39,668 nt of DNA from Pseudobdellovibrio sp. (GTDB taxonomy: Bacteria > Bdellovibrionota > Bdellovibrionia > Bdellovibrionales > Bdellovibrionaceae), in contig JAMPXC010000029.1 in the NCBI GenBank assembly GCA_023701385.1, positions 1-39,668 of the forward strand. Reading direction: 5' to 3'. The notes beneath the pieces were generated by a model. It saw only the letters and a list, made by a program, of their open reading frames with translations. It was not told the origin of the DNA and searched no databases. The translations under genes were made by a program, and so were the position numbers. Below are positions 1 through 8,147 of this stretch, piece after piece. Position 1 is the stretch's first letter. Every line of letters starts with the position of its first letter.

Positions 1-153
1 CATTTTAATGACTTAGCTGACCGCAATAATCCTGTGATCACACTTAAACACTTTGAAGTCTTAGGTGATAAAAACAAGAATGGCGTTTTGGCGCGTGACC
101 GCAATGACGGTTGGGCTGCAACCTTTACTTATACGCATGATTTGTTAAAGTAA
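1..153 (+). CDS. C-terminal end of an unknown protein (truncated by window edge)
   Basis: Frame 1 is open from the first base to a TAA at 151-153, giving the last 50 residues of a gene that starts upstream of the window. The tail is hydrophilic, rich in Asn, Asp and Lys, and ends in an alternating aromatic/polar strand (TFTYTHDLLK). I do not recognise a family. It lies only 6 bp before the acyltransferase start, so the two may be co-transcribed. Confidence 0.6.
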   Translation, partial: HFNDLADRNNPVITLKHFEVLGDKNKNGVLARDRNDGWAATFTYTHDLLK

Positions 154-159
154 CCCAAG

Positions 160-849
160 ATGAAAGCTTTTTATGTCATTAAATCTTTGGGAACTTTCGG
201 AATCACAGCTTATTGGCTGACCTTAAGTTATATTCAACCAAAGAAAGTGACTCACTATAAAAAGCGTTGGGCTGAATCCGTTATGAATTACATCGGCTAT
301 AAAGTGGCGCACCAAGGTGATTTTTCGCAACAAGGCCCGCGCATTTATGTCGGCAATCATGTGAGCTACTTAGATATTTTACTTTTGATGGCTGTTAATC
401 CGCACATCGCTTTCTTAGCTAAAAAAGAAGTGAAAAGCTGGCCAATTATCGGAATGGCTGCTGTTCGCGTGGGAACTTTATTTGTTGATCGTGAATCAAA
501 ACATGATCGCGAAAAATTGCGTAAGCAACTGGGCGAACAGTTAATGCAAAACAAGTCTCAATTAGTTATCTTTCCTTCAGGAACAACCACACTTAAAGAA
601 GAAAAGCTGTGGAAAAAAGGCATTTTTGAAATTGCCCAAGCCTACAATATTCCGGTACAACTTTTTAAATTAGATTATGACCCCTATCATGAGTCTTCAT
701 TTATTGACGATGACAGCATGATCGGAAAAATGGTTCACCAATTCAGTCTTCCTAATAAAAAAGCCCATGTGACTTGGCTTGAAAGTATTCAAGTGTCGCA
801 TCCGGAAAACGACGCTGAATCTTTACGACAAAAAGTGGCCCGTCCCTAA
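160..849 (+). CDS. PlsC-like 1-acyl-glycerol-3-phosphate acyltransferase
   Basis: This 229-residue protein carries the signature of membrane lysophospholipid acyltransferases: the catalytic HX4D box (NHVSYLD, His67 and Asp72), a GTLFVDR strand at 105-111 and an FPSGTTT block at 138-144 that stands for the family's FPEGT phosphate-binding motif. A hydrophobic N-terminal segment (about 3-25) probably anchors it in the inner membrane. The family transfers an acyl group from acyl-ACP or acyl-CoA to a lysophospholipid, usually making phosphatidic acid. The Glu-to-Ser change in the FPEGT motif and the modest length leave the acceptor open; a lyso-ornithine-lipid or other O-acyltransferase role is possible. 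It starts 6 bp after the preceding gene and lies 19 bp before a TauE/SafE gene. The Shine-Dalgarno is weak. Confidence 0.85.
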   Translation: MKAFYVIKSLGTFGITAYWLTLSYIQPKKVTHYKKRWAESVMNYIGYKVAHQGDFSQQGPRIYVGNHVSYLDILLLMAVNPHIAFLAKKEVKSWPIIGMAAVRVGTLFVDRESKHDREKLRKQLGEQLMQNKSQLVIFPSGTTTLKEEKLWKKGIFEIAQAYNIPVQLFKLDYDPYHESSFIDDDSMIGKMVHQFSLPNKKAHVTWLESIQVSHPENDAESLRQKVARP

Positions 850-868
850 TTAACAAGGAGAAATTGTA

Positions 869-1249
869 ATGTTACCAACGCAAATCATGTACGCGCTTAT
901 TATTGGATTGGTGGCCGGTGTTTCTTCAGGTTTATTCGGTATTGGCGGTGGGGTTATTATCGTTCCACTATTACTTTATCTTTTTAATTTTACCCAGCAA
1001 ACAGCCACGGCAACGTCACTGGTCGCATTACTTCTTCCGGTGGGTATTTTAGGCGTTTGGAATTATTACCGCTCTGGAGCGATTCAAATCGATAACATCA
1101 AACTTGGTTTTATTATCGCATCCGGTATGTTCGTTGGAACTCTTTTTGGTTCTAAAGTCGCTACAGGTTTACAGTCATTTACATTGACCCGCATGTTTTC
1201 AGTGTTTTTAGTGATCGTTGCTATCAGGCTCTGGTTTACGGCGAAGTAG
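869..1249 (+). CDS. TauE/SafE-family membrane protein, half-length
   Basis: The 126-residue product is almost entirely hydrophobic, with about four transmembrane segments. It starts with the glycine-rich helix typical of TauE/SafE (DUF81) proteins (SSGLFGIGGGVIIVPLLL, about 19-36). Full-length members are about 250 residues with two such repeats that export sulfite, sulfoacetate or other organosulfur anions. This protein has one repeat, like the known single-repeat members, which presumably dimerise. A clear ribosome-binding site (AAGGAG at 856-861) precedes the ATG. It is convergent with the next gene, with only 3 bp between stop codons, so no terminator fits between them. The substrate cannot be told from sequence. 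Confidence 0.85.
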   Translation: MLPTQIMYALIIGLVAGVSSGLFGIGGGVIIVPLLLYLFNFTQQTATATSLVALLLPVGILGVWNYYRSGAIQIDNIKLGFIIASGMFVGTLFGSKVATGLQSFTLTRMFSVFLVIVAIRLWFTAK

Positions 1250-1252
1250 CTT

Positions 1253-2623
1253 TTACTTGGCGATATTTTCTTTTTTTACTGGGCGCGAACCCGACTCACG
1301 GCCAGCGGCGATACTGTCTTGGATTGGACAGTTGTAAGCTTTATCACTACAGCATTTAAAAGCTTCAGAGGCCGCGTATTTCACATTTTGTAACCGACTG
1401 AGAATTTTTTCTGCGGCCTGCAAACTAGCTCCTTTTTGCAAATAGTTACAGCGATTATTTTCGCAAAACTGAGTAACTACCCCATTTGAACCAAAATTAA
1501 GTCGTTCATTTTTATCTTCGTCACGTAAGGTTTTTGCCACTTCGGCGTCAAATTTAAGGCTTAGATTTGTAACGCTTCGATCCTGAACAATCTGAAAGTT
1601 TATAGAATCCCCACAGGATAAGTTTTGCACTTTTTTAATTGCTGATTCAGAAGCAGAATCTTCTGCTTTAATTTTCGTTGCTAATGACAGATAAAAATCA
1701 CAGGCTTTTTTATTCTGTCTTAAGTGTGATAACTGTGTTGCAGGATCTGCAGTTAAGAAATCGATCACGTTTTGACTAACTTCAACAACTGGCTGGCAGT
1801 CGTCATCGTAAGTAACGTATTTTAAGCGAGTATCTGAGCTGCAGGCTGCATTGCTGCTGTAAAAAAACAAAGTCGCGCCAGAAAAAGTTGCCCCGCTTAA
1901 AAATTGATACAAGCGTGAACCTAAAACTTTTTTACTTAATGCAGCTGCGGTTTTTAAAGCTCCACTTTTAGCGGTTGCTGCTGATGACGAACTCGTGGCT
2001 GCCATCAAAGCCTTGCTTTCAATCGTCTTGACCAGCTGATCGACAAGCTTGTGATAATTTTTTGCGCCAGCAGGATTAAACCGTTGAACACTAGCCACAT
2101 TTTTCTCAAGAAGAGCTAATAAATTTTTGTTATTCTCGGATGAAATATTTTTTACAAAATTAGCATTTTTTGAGTAATCATCAAATTGCGTTTGTAGATT
2201 TTTTGTCAGATTTTCAATCTGTTCTTCGATGGCTGTGATTTTCAACTTAATCTTGGCATCACCACTGGAATTTGTAGCTAACGACAAATCACCACTCGCA
2301 GCGATTTGTCGTTGCTGATACTTTAAAGCTTCGATATCCGTCGATTTGCCCGCTAGATCGTTTAATAGCTTTGAGAATTGAACGGCTTGACGCTTTTCAA
2401 CTATTTGCTTAGCTAAAACAGCTGCGGCTCCCGATGTACCAACAATTCCTGCACAGGCAGCTCCGATTGAAAGAGAGGCCTTACAGTTCAATCTATTTTC
2501 TGTATCAGTTAGCAATTCTAAAAGCTTTTCGTCTGACATATCTGTGCACGCAGCGGCTGTGCTTGCGCTGACTTCACCCAGAAACGTGACAAAACCAAGT
2601 ATCAAAACGATAAGCTGCTTCAT
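1253..2623 (-). CDS. Unknown secreted coiled-coil protein
   Basis: This 456-residue protein is not recognised. It begins with a Sec signal peptide (MKQLIVLILGFVTFLGEVSA, cleavage near 20-25). A small hydrophobic Ala/Gly-rich stretch follows at about 54-70, then a long helical, probably coiled-coil region (about 70-190) rich in Gln, Lys and Asn. An Ala/Ser-rich stretch comes next, then a C-terminal part (about 255-456) with at least eight cysteines, including a CCSDKAYNC cluster near 430. The Cys content suggests disulfides in the periplasm or outside the cell. It is a single-gene unit. A TATAAT box lies at 2651-2656 on this strand, about 30 nt upstream of the ATG, with no clear Shine-Dalgarno. 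It may be specific to Bdellovibrio-like bacteria. Confidence 0.7.
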   Translation of the reverse strand: MKQLIVLILGFVTFLGEVSASTAAACTDMSDEKLLELLTDTENRLNCKASLSIGAACAGIVGTSGAAAVLAKQIVEKRQAVQFSKLLNDLAGKSTDIEALKYQQRQIAASGDLSLATNSSGDAKIKLKITAIEEQIENLTKNLQTQFDDYSKNANFVKNISSENNKNLLALLEKNVASVQRFNPAGAKNYHKLVDQLVKTIESKALMAATSSSSAATAKSGALKTAAALSKKVLGSRLYQFLSGATFSGATLFFYSSNAACSSDTRLKYVTYDDDCQPVVEVSQNVIDFLTADPATQLSHLRQNKKACDFYLSLATKIKAEDSASESAIKKVQNLSCGDSINFQIVQDRSVTNLSLKFDAEVAKTLRDEDKNERLNFGSNGVVTQFCENNRCNYLQKGASLQAAEKILSRLQNVKYAASEAFKCCSDKAYNCPIQDSIAAGRESGSRPVKKENIAK

Positions 2624-2825
2624 AGTTTTAGTTTCGGCAAAAAAGACCTAATTATAAACAAGGATAATTTTAATTAAGCCTTTTATCTTGGTCATCGAAC
2701 GTCATTACACTAATCTGATTCTAAAAAACAGCATGAATCGCTCACCTCAGACTGTCTCAAAATAAGAAAATGGCCCATACCCCAATATACTAAAAATGAC
2801 TAGTTTTGTTGTGTTGGAATCGAAT

Positions 2826-3617
2826 TTACGGAGTAGATTTTAAAAACTCGATCGCTTTATCTTCAGCTTCTTGGGCAAAATAATAAGTCGTCAAATGGCC
2901 ACGGTTTTCTACTCGGAAAAACTGGTGAGTTACTTTGTATTGCATTAGTTTTGCGGCCAGCATCTCGGCTTGGTCTATTCCGACGAGGCTATCATCAACG
3001 CCATGGTAAATAAATGTCGGTGGTGTTTCAGAGCCTACAAAATTTAATGGCGAGGCTTCGAGCCAGGTTTTGGGATCGTCGATATATTTGACTCCCATAA
3101 AAGGTGTGATGAGCGGTGAATCAGGATAACTTGGAAAATACGACGGAATACCACCAACCACAATGGCATGAATACCGGTGCCTAAATCTTTTTGGTTACC
3201 CAACAAAAAAGCCAGATGCGCCCCTGCTGAATAGCCCCATATAGAAATATTTTGTGTATTCAAATTATATTTAGGGGCATGTTCTAAAATCCAGGGTATA
3301 GCTGCTTTCACGTCACTCACCTGCACCGGATATCTGTACTCGGGCACAAATCTATAAGTGATATTTAACGCGGCAAAACCTTTTTCAGCCAGGTATTTAC
3401 AAATCCCCTCCATGTCACCACTACGATTACGCCAGCCGCCACCGTGAATCACCACCACTAAAGGAAGAGGCTTTTCTGATTTTTCTTTAGGTAAAAATAA
3501 ATCGGCTTTTAAAGTGTGCTGATCTTTAGTTTTGTATTCAACTTGAATAATATGGCTGGAGCAAGATGTGAAAAAAACAATGACAATTAAAATCCAGAAA
3601 CTATTTTTTAAGTTCAT
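2826..3617 (-). CDS. Lipoprotein alpha/beta-hydrolase (esterase/lipase)
   Basis: With the ATG at 3617 the protein is 263 residues and starts with a lipoprotein signal ending in FFTSC (lipid-modified Cys19). That start has a good GGAG ribosome site; an upstream TTG at 3635 lacks one. The hydrolase domain shows an HGGGW oxyanion-hole motif at 58-62, the GYSAG nucleophile elbow at 128-132 (Ser130), Asp208 or Asp209 in GVDDS and His241 in RGHL, a complete Ser-Asp-His triad. The arrangement resembles BD-FAE/carboxylesterase-type enzymes that cleave short ester bonds. As a lipoprotein it should face the periplasm. It is the last gene of the lipid operon, overlapping the preceding gene by 17 bp, so its substrate may be an envelope lipid. 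That is inference. Confidence 0.85.
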   Translation of the reverse strand: MNLKNSFWILIVIVFFTSCSSHIIQVEYKTKDQHTLKADLFLPKEKSEKPLPLVVVIHGGGWRNRSGDMEGICKYLAEKGFAALNITYRFVPEYRYPVQVSDVKAAIPWILEHAPKYNLNTQNISIWGYSAGAHLAFLLGNQKDLGTGIHAIVVGGIPSYFPSYPDSPLITPFMGVKYIDDPKTWLEASPLNFVGSETPPTFIYHGVDDSLVGIDQAEMLAAKLMQYKVTHQFFRVENRGHLTTYYFAQEAEDKAIEFLKSTP

Positions 3618-4320
3618 AATAGATATCTCCGTCAAAGGGCTCTAATTTTCCTTTTTCTAAAATGCGCACCGGTGTTCGTCCTCGGTATCTGCGCAACATA
3701 GCCGTTTGTGGATCAATTTCCAGCAAAAGTGGATCAACGAAAACCGAAAGCAAACTGCTTAGCTGCATTTTAAGCGGCAGCAATTCAGGCACATCTTTAA
3801 AAATTTTAGCTGTTTGTTTAACTTCAAAAGAAATAGCTTTTTGAAATTCGAAAATTCCAAAATCAAATTTTACTTTCTTCTGCGATTTAAGCTGGTCTAA
3901 ATTTTTTTTTAAAAACACTTCAAGGCTGGGCCCGGTAAAAAACTGGGCTCCGATTTTTTCAGTACTTGATTCCGTAAGCTTCGGTTTTTGTGAATCTTTG
4001 GTTGAATAGGTTTCAAAAGTTACTTGGCCATCCTTAACACTTAACACGTATTTTTCTTCAATCTGAAGCTGCTCCATAACCTGACTAATTACGACTCCGT
4101 CTTTAATGGTGGCCGTTTCACGCATTAACACTTTGCCTTCGGCATCCCAGATGGTTGATTCGGTCTGACGGTTTAAATCGTCAGTCATCTTTACTTTTGT
4201 TTCCTGTTTAAAAAGATATTTTTCAGTTTTTTTTCCGATCTCATAAAAATAACCAACCCGAACCTGGCTTTCAGCCTGGGCAAAAATCGAAAAAGTAAAA
4301 ACTAAAAAAAACAGTTTCAT
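3601..4320 (-). CDS. Unknown secreted protein in the lipid operon
   Basis: This 239-residue protein has a short, clear Sec signal peptide (MKLFFLVFTFSIFAQA, cleavage after about residue 16). The rest is beta-rich with many Lys, Glu and Thr residues and no transmembrane helix, consistent with a soluble periplasmic or lipid-binding barrel-like protein. The overall look recalls DUF6134/DUF3108-type periplasmic proteins, but I cannot assign it. It starts 3 bp after the DUF1295 gene and overlaps the lipoprotein esterase by 17 bp, so the three are probably translated as a unit. A role in handling the lipid products of the operon is only a guess from position. Confidence 0.7.
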   Translation of the reverse strand: MKLFFLVFTFSIFAQAESQVRVGYFYEIGKKTEKYLFKQETKVKMTDDLNRQTESTIWDAEGKVLMRETATIKDGVVISQVMEQLQIEEKYVLSVKDGQVTFETYSTKDSQKPKLTESSTEKIGAQFFTGPSLEVFLKKNLDQLKSQKKVKFDFGIFEFQKAISFEVKQTAKIFKDVPELLPLKMQLSSLLSVFVDPLLLEIDPQTAMLRRYRGRTPVRILEKGKLEPFDGDIYYELKK

Positions 4321-4323
4321 GAG

Positions 4324-5112
4324 CTAGCCCTTTTTAGGAAACCACGGTACGAAAACAGAGGTGCGCTCTTGATAACGGCGGTAGGCCTCGCCCCGGCTTT
4401 TCAATGACTGGGCTTCAGAAGGTGGAACACCAGTCACCTTTAAAAGTAAAATTAAAATTATCAGCGGCGCATACACTGACCAAATGAGCCCTGGTGTGGC
4501 CAGCATAAAAATAAAATATCCCCACCAAATACAGCTTTCAAAAAAGTAATTCGGATGACGTGAATAATTCCATAACCCTACGTCACACACTTTACCTTTA
4601 TTCTCTGGCTTTGAGCGAAATTTATTCATTTGATAATCGGCAACTGATTCTCCGATCACTGAAATGCCCCAGATTAAAACGCCTAACCATTCCAGAGGTG
4701 AAATTTCTGGGTGAGGATTTTGAAAAACAAATATAAACGGCCACGTTAAAATTGAAACACTGACGGCTTGGTAGAAAAAGAAAATTAAAAATCTAAATTT
4801 ATAATTTGCCCCGTAATCAGCACGAAGTTTGATATAGCGGGTGTCTTCTTGCGGGTGATGTGCAGCAATCCGTTTCGCTAAATAAAAACCTAAGCGGCAG
4901 CTCCAGATCCCCACCATGATTAAAAACAATGTTTTTCTTTGCGAAAAACCAACACCAAACACATCAAAAATTAACCCATGGATGACAAAGCACAACGACC
5001 AAACGGCATCAACGATACTAAAATTTTCAATCTTAACCGCATAAGCCCAAGTTAATAACATAATCCCGAGCGTAACAAGTAACCCTATTAAAAACATATG
5101 ACTTGAAGCCAT
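4324..5112 (-). CDS. DUF1295 membrane protein (steroid 5-alpha-reductase-like)
   Basis: The 262-residue protein has about six or seven transmembrane helices and the C-terminal signature of DUF1295: ADYQMNKFR (about 159-167), then a glycine/tryptophan turn leading to GLWNYSRHPNYFFE (about 179-192). That conserved RHPNY block is shared with the 3-oxo-5-alpha-steroid 4-dehydrogenase and isoprenylcysteine methyltransferase fold, where it helps bind NADPH or S-adenosylmethionine. In bacteria DUF1295 genes often sit beside CFA-synthase-like, DUF1365 and FAD oxidoreductase genes, as here, which suggests reduction of a modified fatty-acyl chain in the membrane. A GAGGG/AGGA ribosome site precedes the ATG. 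The gene follows the DUF2062 gene with 4 bp between them. Confidence 0.85.
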   Translation of the reverse strand: MASSHMFLIGLLVTLGIMLLTWAYAVKIENFSIVDAVWSLCFVIHGLIFDVFGVGFSQRKTLFLIMVGIWSCRLGFYLAKRIAAHHPQEDTRYIKLRADYGANYKFRFLIFFFYQAVSVSILTWPFIFVFQNPHPEISPLEWLGVLIWGISVIGESVADYQMNKFRSKPENKGKVCDVGLWNYSRHPNYFFESCIWWGYFIFMLATPGLIWSVYAPLIILILLLKVTGVPPSEAQSLKSRGEAYRRYQERTSVFVPWFPKKG

Positions 5113-5116
5113 GATC

Positions 5117-5569
5117 CTACCCTCTTAATTTACTTAATTTTTGAATAGCCGGTAAAAAAATTTTTTGTAAAAGAAAAAATAAAACGCTGCTGATAACAAA
5201 CCATAAAATCACAGAGTACAGGCCAACCAGAGCATATGCCTTCATAAAAGCAATCCAGTCTTGGCGAAAGGCTTCGATAATAAGATCAGGCCTGATCGGC
5301 ACATGCCCCACATCGACCAAAATACTGATCACCTTAATGTAAATTGGAATTAAAATAATCTGCACTGGATACATAAGATAATTCGCAGTTTGCACAACAA
5401 TATGATTTAAACGAAAGATCATACCGATAACTGCAGCTAAAGCTGTCGTAAACCCGAGAAGCGGAAAACAACCAATCAAAAAACCTGCCGACAAACTTTG
5501 TGCTAGCTTTTCCGGCGAAGCTCCTTGAGTTAACTGCGATTTTAAAGTGTCCTTAACTTTTTTGATCAT
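5117..5569 (-). CDS. DUF2062 membrane protein
   Basis: The 150-residue product matches the DUF2062 pattern: an amphipathic N-terminus (LAQSLSAGFLIGCFPLLGFT, about 22-41), a hydrophobic hairpin, the LMYPVQIILIPIYIK segment (about 87-101) in place of the family's N-P-x-T region, and a final transmembrane helix near 118-137. The family is small, integral to the inner membrane and of unknown biochemistry; some members are fused to glycosyltransferase or polysaccharide genes. Its start codon overlaps the stop of the preceding gene as ATGA, so translation is coupled. Its place within a lipid-modifying operon suggests a membrane-organising or lipid-transfer role, but nothing in the sequence proves it. 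Confidence 0.8.
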   Translation of the reverse strand: MIKKVKDTLKSQLTQGASPEKLAQSLSAGFLIGCFPLLGFTTALAAVIGMIFRLNHIVVQTANYLMYPVQIILIPIYIKVISILVDVGHVPIRPDLIIEAFRQDWIAFMKAYALVGLYSVILWFVISSVLFFLLQKIFLPAIQKLSKLRG

Positions 5570-5904
5570 GCAGTTTTTTTGTCGGTTAAAAATCGTTCAA
5601 CGGTAAAATTACCCTTAAGGCGCCGTACTTCTAATAAGGCGTAAACAGCCATGGTAATATTACCTAAAAGCATAATGGCTATAAACCAAAGTAATTTTTT
5701 AAAGACGCTATTTTCTTTAAATGTCACCCATAAAAAGAATGTTAAAAATCCAAAGTAGGCATCAAAAAGTGTGGCTACCATCCACGGCTCTTCAATAAGA
5801 CGTTGGGTCGCCACAATGATATTTTCGTAAGTACTTGCCCAGGTTGTTACCACCAACATGGCCAGTAAAACCGACGAAAAAAATAAGATAATATTCTTTT
5901 TCAT
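5566..5904 (-). CDS. Small three-helix membrane protein (DUF1475-like)
   Basis: The 112-residue protein has three hydrophobic helices (about 5-24, 42-60 and 69-91). Between the first two lies a PWMVATLFDAYFGFLTFFLW segment that resembles the short bacterial DUF1475 proteins. The C-terminus is short and charged. I know of no biochemical role for the family. It begins 3 bp after the stop of the second CFA-like gene, with an AAGGGG ribosome site, and its stop overlaps the DUF2062 start by 4 bp. The tight packing marks it as a working part of the lipid operon. Confidence 0.7.
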   Translation of the reverse strand: MKKNIILFFSSVLLAMLVVTTWASTYENIIVATQRLIEEPWMVATLFDAYFGFLTFFLWVTFKENSVFKKLLWFIAIMLLGNITMAVYALLEVRRLKGNFTVERFLTDKKTA

Positions 5905-5907
5905 TTT

Positions 5908-6969
5908 TTACCCCTTCGGAGTTAATAGATAATGCGTTACAGCCCACTCTTTACCCTTGTTGAAACCGAAAAGTTCGGCACAAGCCATATAAAAAACACG
6001 CCAACGATTTACCCAGACTTCAACCTGATCATCACCATAGGCTTTTCTGAATAGACTACGGACCTGGTTTTCGTTCTGATCCATCTTTTTTAGCCAAGCT
6101 TCTAAGGTTTTTTGGTAATGAGTTCCGTCCCAGTCCCATTTTTGCTGAACCTTAAGATCCTTGTTGAAGTATTCAAACAAATTTCGCGCTGGCATTTGTC
6201 CGCCCGAGAAAAAGTACTTACCCATCCAGTTATCTTCACCTTCGGTTTCAAAAAAATAAGGTGTCGTTTTATGAGTGAAAATATGCACAAACATTTTAGC
6301 ATCGGGTTTCATAGCCCGTGCGACCAGCGAAAAAAACTTTTCGTAGTTTCTTATATGCTCCATCATTTCAATGCTCATCACGCGGTCAAATTTTTCATTG
6401 CCGAAGTTATAATTTTCTTCGTGAGCAAGATCGCGCGTTAACACTGTTAAATTTTTAAACCCGCGTTTATGCGCTTGCGTTTCGATAAACTGTCTTTGGG
6501 TTGTCGAGTTAGAAACTACGGTGACCGGCGAATTTGGAAAACGGCGGGCCATTTCTAATGATAATGACCCCCAACCGCAGCCCAATTCCAGAATTCTCAT
6601 GCCGTCGCTGATTTCAGCGCGAGCTATCGAAATATCTAAGGCTTTCTGTTCGGCCTGTTCAAGTTCTGACATCTCGTCTTCCCAATAACAAGCACTGTAT
6701 TTTTTATGTTTTCCTAGACATAATTCGTAGAATTCCGTTGGCACTTCATAGTGCTGTTCGTTGGCCTGCTTAGTCATGATCGCCAAAGGTGACTGGCGAA
6801 GTAAATCGGCATGCACTTTAATAAATTCGCCGTTGCTCTTCTTCTCTTGTTCACGCATTTCTTGCAAGCGCTGTTTTAAAAGAGTACGAATGCCAAAGCG
6901 GATCAGCGGATCAGGAACGAATCCTTGCTCAATCCCACGCACAAAAAATTTAACTACCGGTTGCATCAT
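5908..6969 (-). CDS. CFA-synthase-family SAM methyltransferase (copy 2)
   Basis: This 353-residue protein belongs to the cyclopropane-fatty-acyl-phospholipid synthase family but has a short N-terminal part. Visible motifs are QHYEVPTEFYELCLG (about 70-84), KYSACYW (about 90-96), the SAM-binding LELGCGWGSLSLEMA (about 126-140), the SIEMMEH block and a KMFVHIFTH strand. Against E. coli Cfa, the bicarbonate/active-site Glu (MMEH), His (VHIFTH) and Tyr (HYQKTL) are present. The Cys of YSCAYW is shifted one place, as YSAC. Such proteins methylate or cyclopropanate acyl-chain double bonds at the membrane surface. It follows the first CFA-like gene with a 2-bp gap, so the pair may act in sequence or as a complex. 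Confidence 0.85.
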   Translation of the reverse strand: MMQPVVKFFVRGIEQGFVPDPLIRFGIRTLLKQRLQEMREQEKKSNGEFIKVHADLLRQSPLAIMTKQANEQHYEVPTEFYELCLGKHKKYSACYWEDEMSELEQAEQKALDISIARAEISDGMRILELGCGWGSLSLEMARRFPNSPVTVVSNSTTQRQFIETQAHKRGFKNLTVLTRDLAHEENYNFGNEKFDRVMSIEMMEHIRNYEKFFSLVARAMKPDAKMFVHIFTHKTTPYFFETEGEDNWMGKYFFSGGQMPARNLFEYFNKDLKVQQKWDWDGTHYQKTLEAWLKKMDQNENQVRSLFRKAYGDDQVEVWVNRWRVFYMACAELFGFNKGKEWAVTHYLLTPKG

Positions 6970-6971
6970 AT

Positions 6972-8147
6972 TTACACTCTTTCAATTAAATATTGTCCTA
7001 CATTAATACGGCCGGCACGAAAGGCACCTTCACAATAGCACAGATATAAATTCCACATACGCATAAAACGGTCATCAAAGCCCATTTCACGAACCTTAGT
7101 TTGCGCCTCGTTAAAGCGTCGACGCCAAATCTTGAGAGTGTCGGCATACGAAATACCAAATTCAAATTGGTTGGTTAATTTCATGCCGTTTTCTTCGCTT
7201 TTACGGTCAAAAATACTGTTAGCCAGCAACATGCCACCCGGAAAAATATAGTTTTGAATGAAGTCGGTTTTTTGACGGTAGCTGTAAAAAAGATCATCTT
7301 TAATCGTAATACCTTGAATAATTGCAGAACCTTTTCCCTTAATAGACGACGATACTTTTTTAAAGTAATTATCCCAGTACTTTTCACCGACCGCTTCAAT
7401 CATTTCTATCGATACGATTTTATCATAAGTGCCTCTGATATCGCGGTAATCGATTTCTTGTAGACTCACGTGCGAAGATAGACCTTTTGCCTTGATCATC
7501 GCCCGGTTATGCACAGCCTGGCTTGGTGAATTCATCACCGCTGTCACACGACACCCCGTACGTTCAATAGCGCGGCTAAAAAAGCCGCCCCAACCACAGC
7601 CAATTTCAAGAATATGGTCCGACGGCTTGATATTTAACATATCGATCATGCGATCATACTTATTTAGCTGGGCTTGTTCCAAAGATTCGTTTTCAGATTT
7701 AAATAATGCTGATGAGTACGACATAGTCGGGTCTAACCATAAACGGTAAAAATCGTTTCCTAAATCGTAATGAGCCACAATATTTTTTTTCGCTTGTACT
7801 TTCGAGTTGCGGGTTAACAATCTTTTTAATTGATATAATAGTGTCCCCAACAAAGTTCCATGCAATGCCCGCCCTAGAGATTGGTCATTACGGCAGGCCC
7901 ATTCGACAAGTTTAGCAGCATCATCAACTTCTAAATCACCTTCAATGATAGCTTCTGCCAGACCAAGATCGCCCTTGTTCACTAATAGATCGATAGCGGC
8001 CCATTTATTTACAGTGACGTGAGTCACGTATTCACCTTCGCCATATTTTTCTGATTTTCCGTCGGGAAAAGTAATGTGGATCGTACCGTGTCTGGCATTT
8101 TTTAAGATCTGAATAAAAAATTTAGCGGCCCATGAAGCTTGTGCCAT
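6972..8147 (-). CDS. CFA-synthase-family SAM methyltransferase (copy 1)
   Basis: The 391-residue protein has the full CFA layout: an N-terminal lipid-binding domain (about 1-110), the VAHYDLGNDFYRLWLDPTMS motif (about 124-143), SAM motif ILEIGCGWGGF (about 180-190) and the IFPGG segment. Several catalytic positions differ from E. coli Cfa. The Cys of YSCAYW is Ser (YSSALF), and the His of LLHTIG is Gln (IIQGIT); the Glu (MIEAVG) and Tyr (SYADTL) remain. These changes recur in CFA-like enzymes that sit beside DUF1365 and FAD oxidoreductase genes, so it may make a methylated rather than cyclopropane chain. A strong AAGGAG ribosome site lies inside the end of the DUF1365 gene, which it overlaps by 26 bp. 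Confidence 0.88.
   Translation of the reverse strand: MAQASWAAKFFIQILKNARHGTIHITFPDGKSEKYGEGEYVTHVTVNKWAAIDLLVNKGDLGLAEAIIEGDLEVDDAAKLVEWACRNDQSLGRALHGTLLGTLLYQLKRLLTRNSKVQAKKNIVAHYDLGNDFYRLWLDPTMSYSSALFKSENESLEQAQLNKYDRMIDMLNIKPSDHILEIGCGWGGFFSRAIERTGCRVTAVMNSPSQAVHNRAMIKAKGLSSHVSLQEIDYRDIRGTYDKIVSIEMIEAVGEKYWDNYFKKVSSSIKGKGSAIIQGITIKDDLFYSYRQKTDFIQNYIFPGGMLLANSIFDRKSEENGMKLTNQFEFGISYADTLKIWRRRFNEAQTKVREMGFDDRFMRMWNLYLCYCEGAFRAGRINVGQYLIERV

Noticed and set aside
2624-2657. GCCGAAAC seven nt before the ATG of the 456-residue secreted protein, resembling the FliA box of the fibre genes
   Set aside because: Only 6 of 8 bases match, the -35 at 15 nt spacing (TTAT) is poor, and a consensus TATAAT lies just upstream, so a sigma-70 promoter explains it better.
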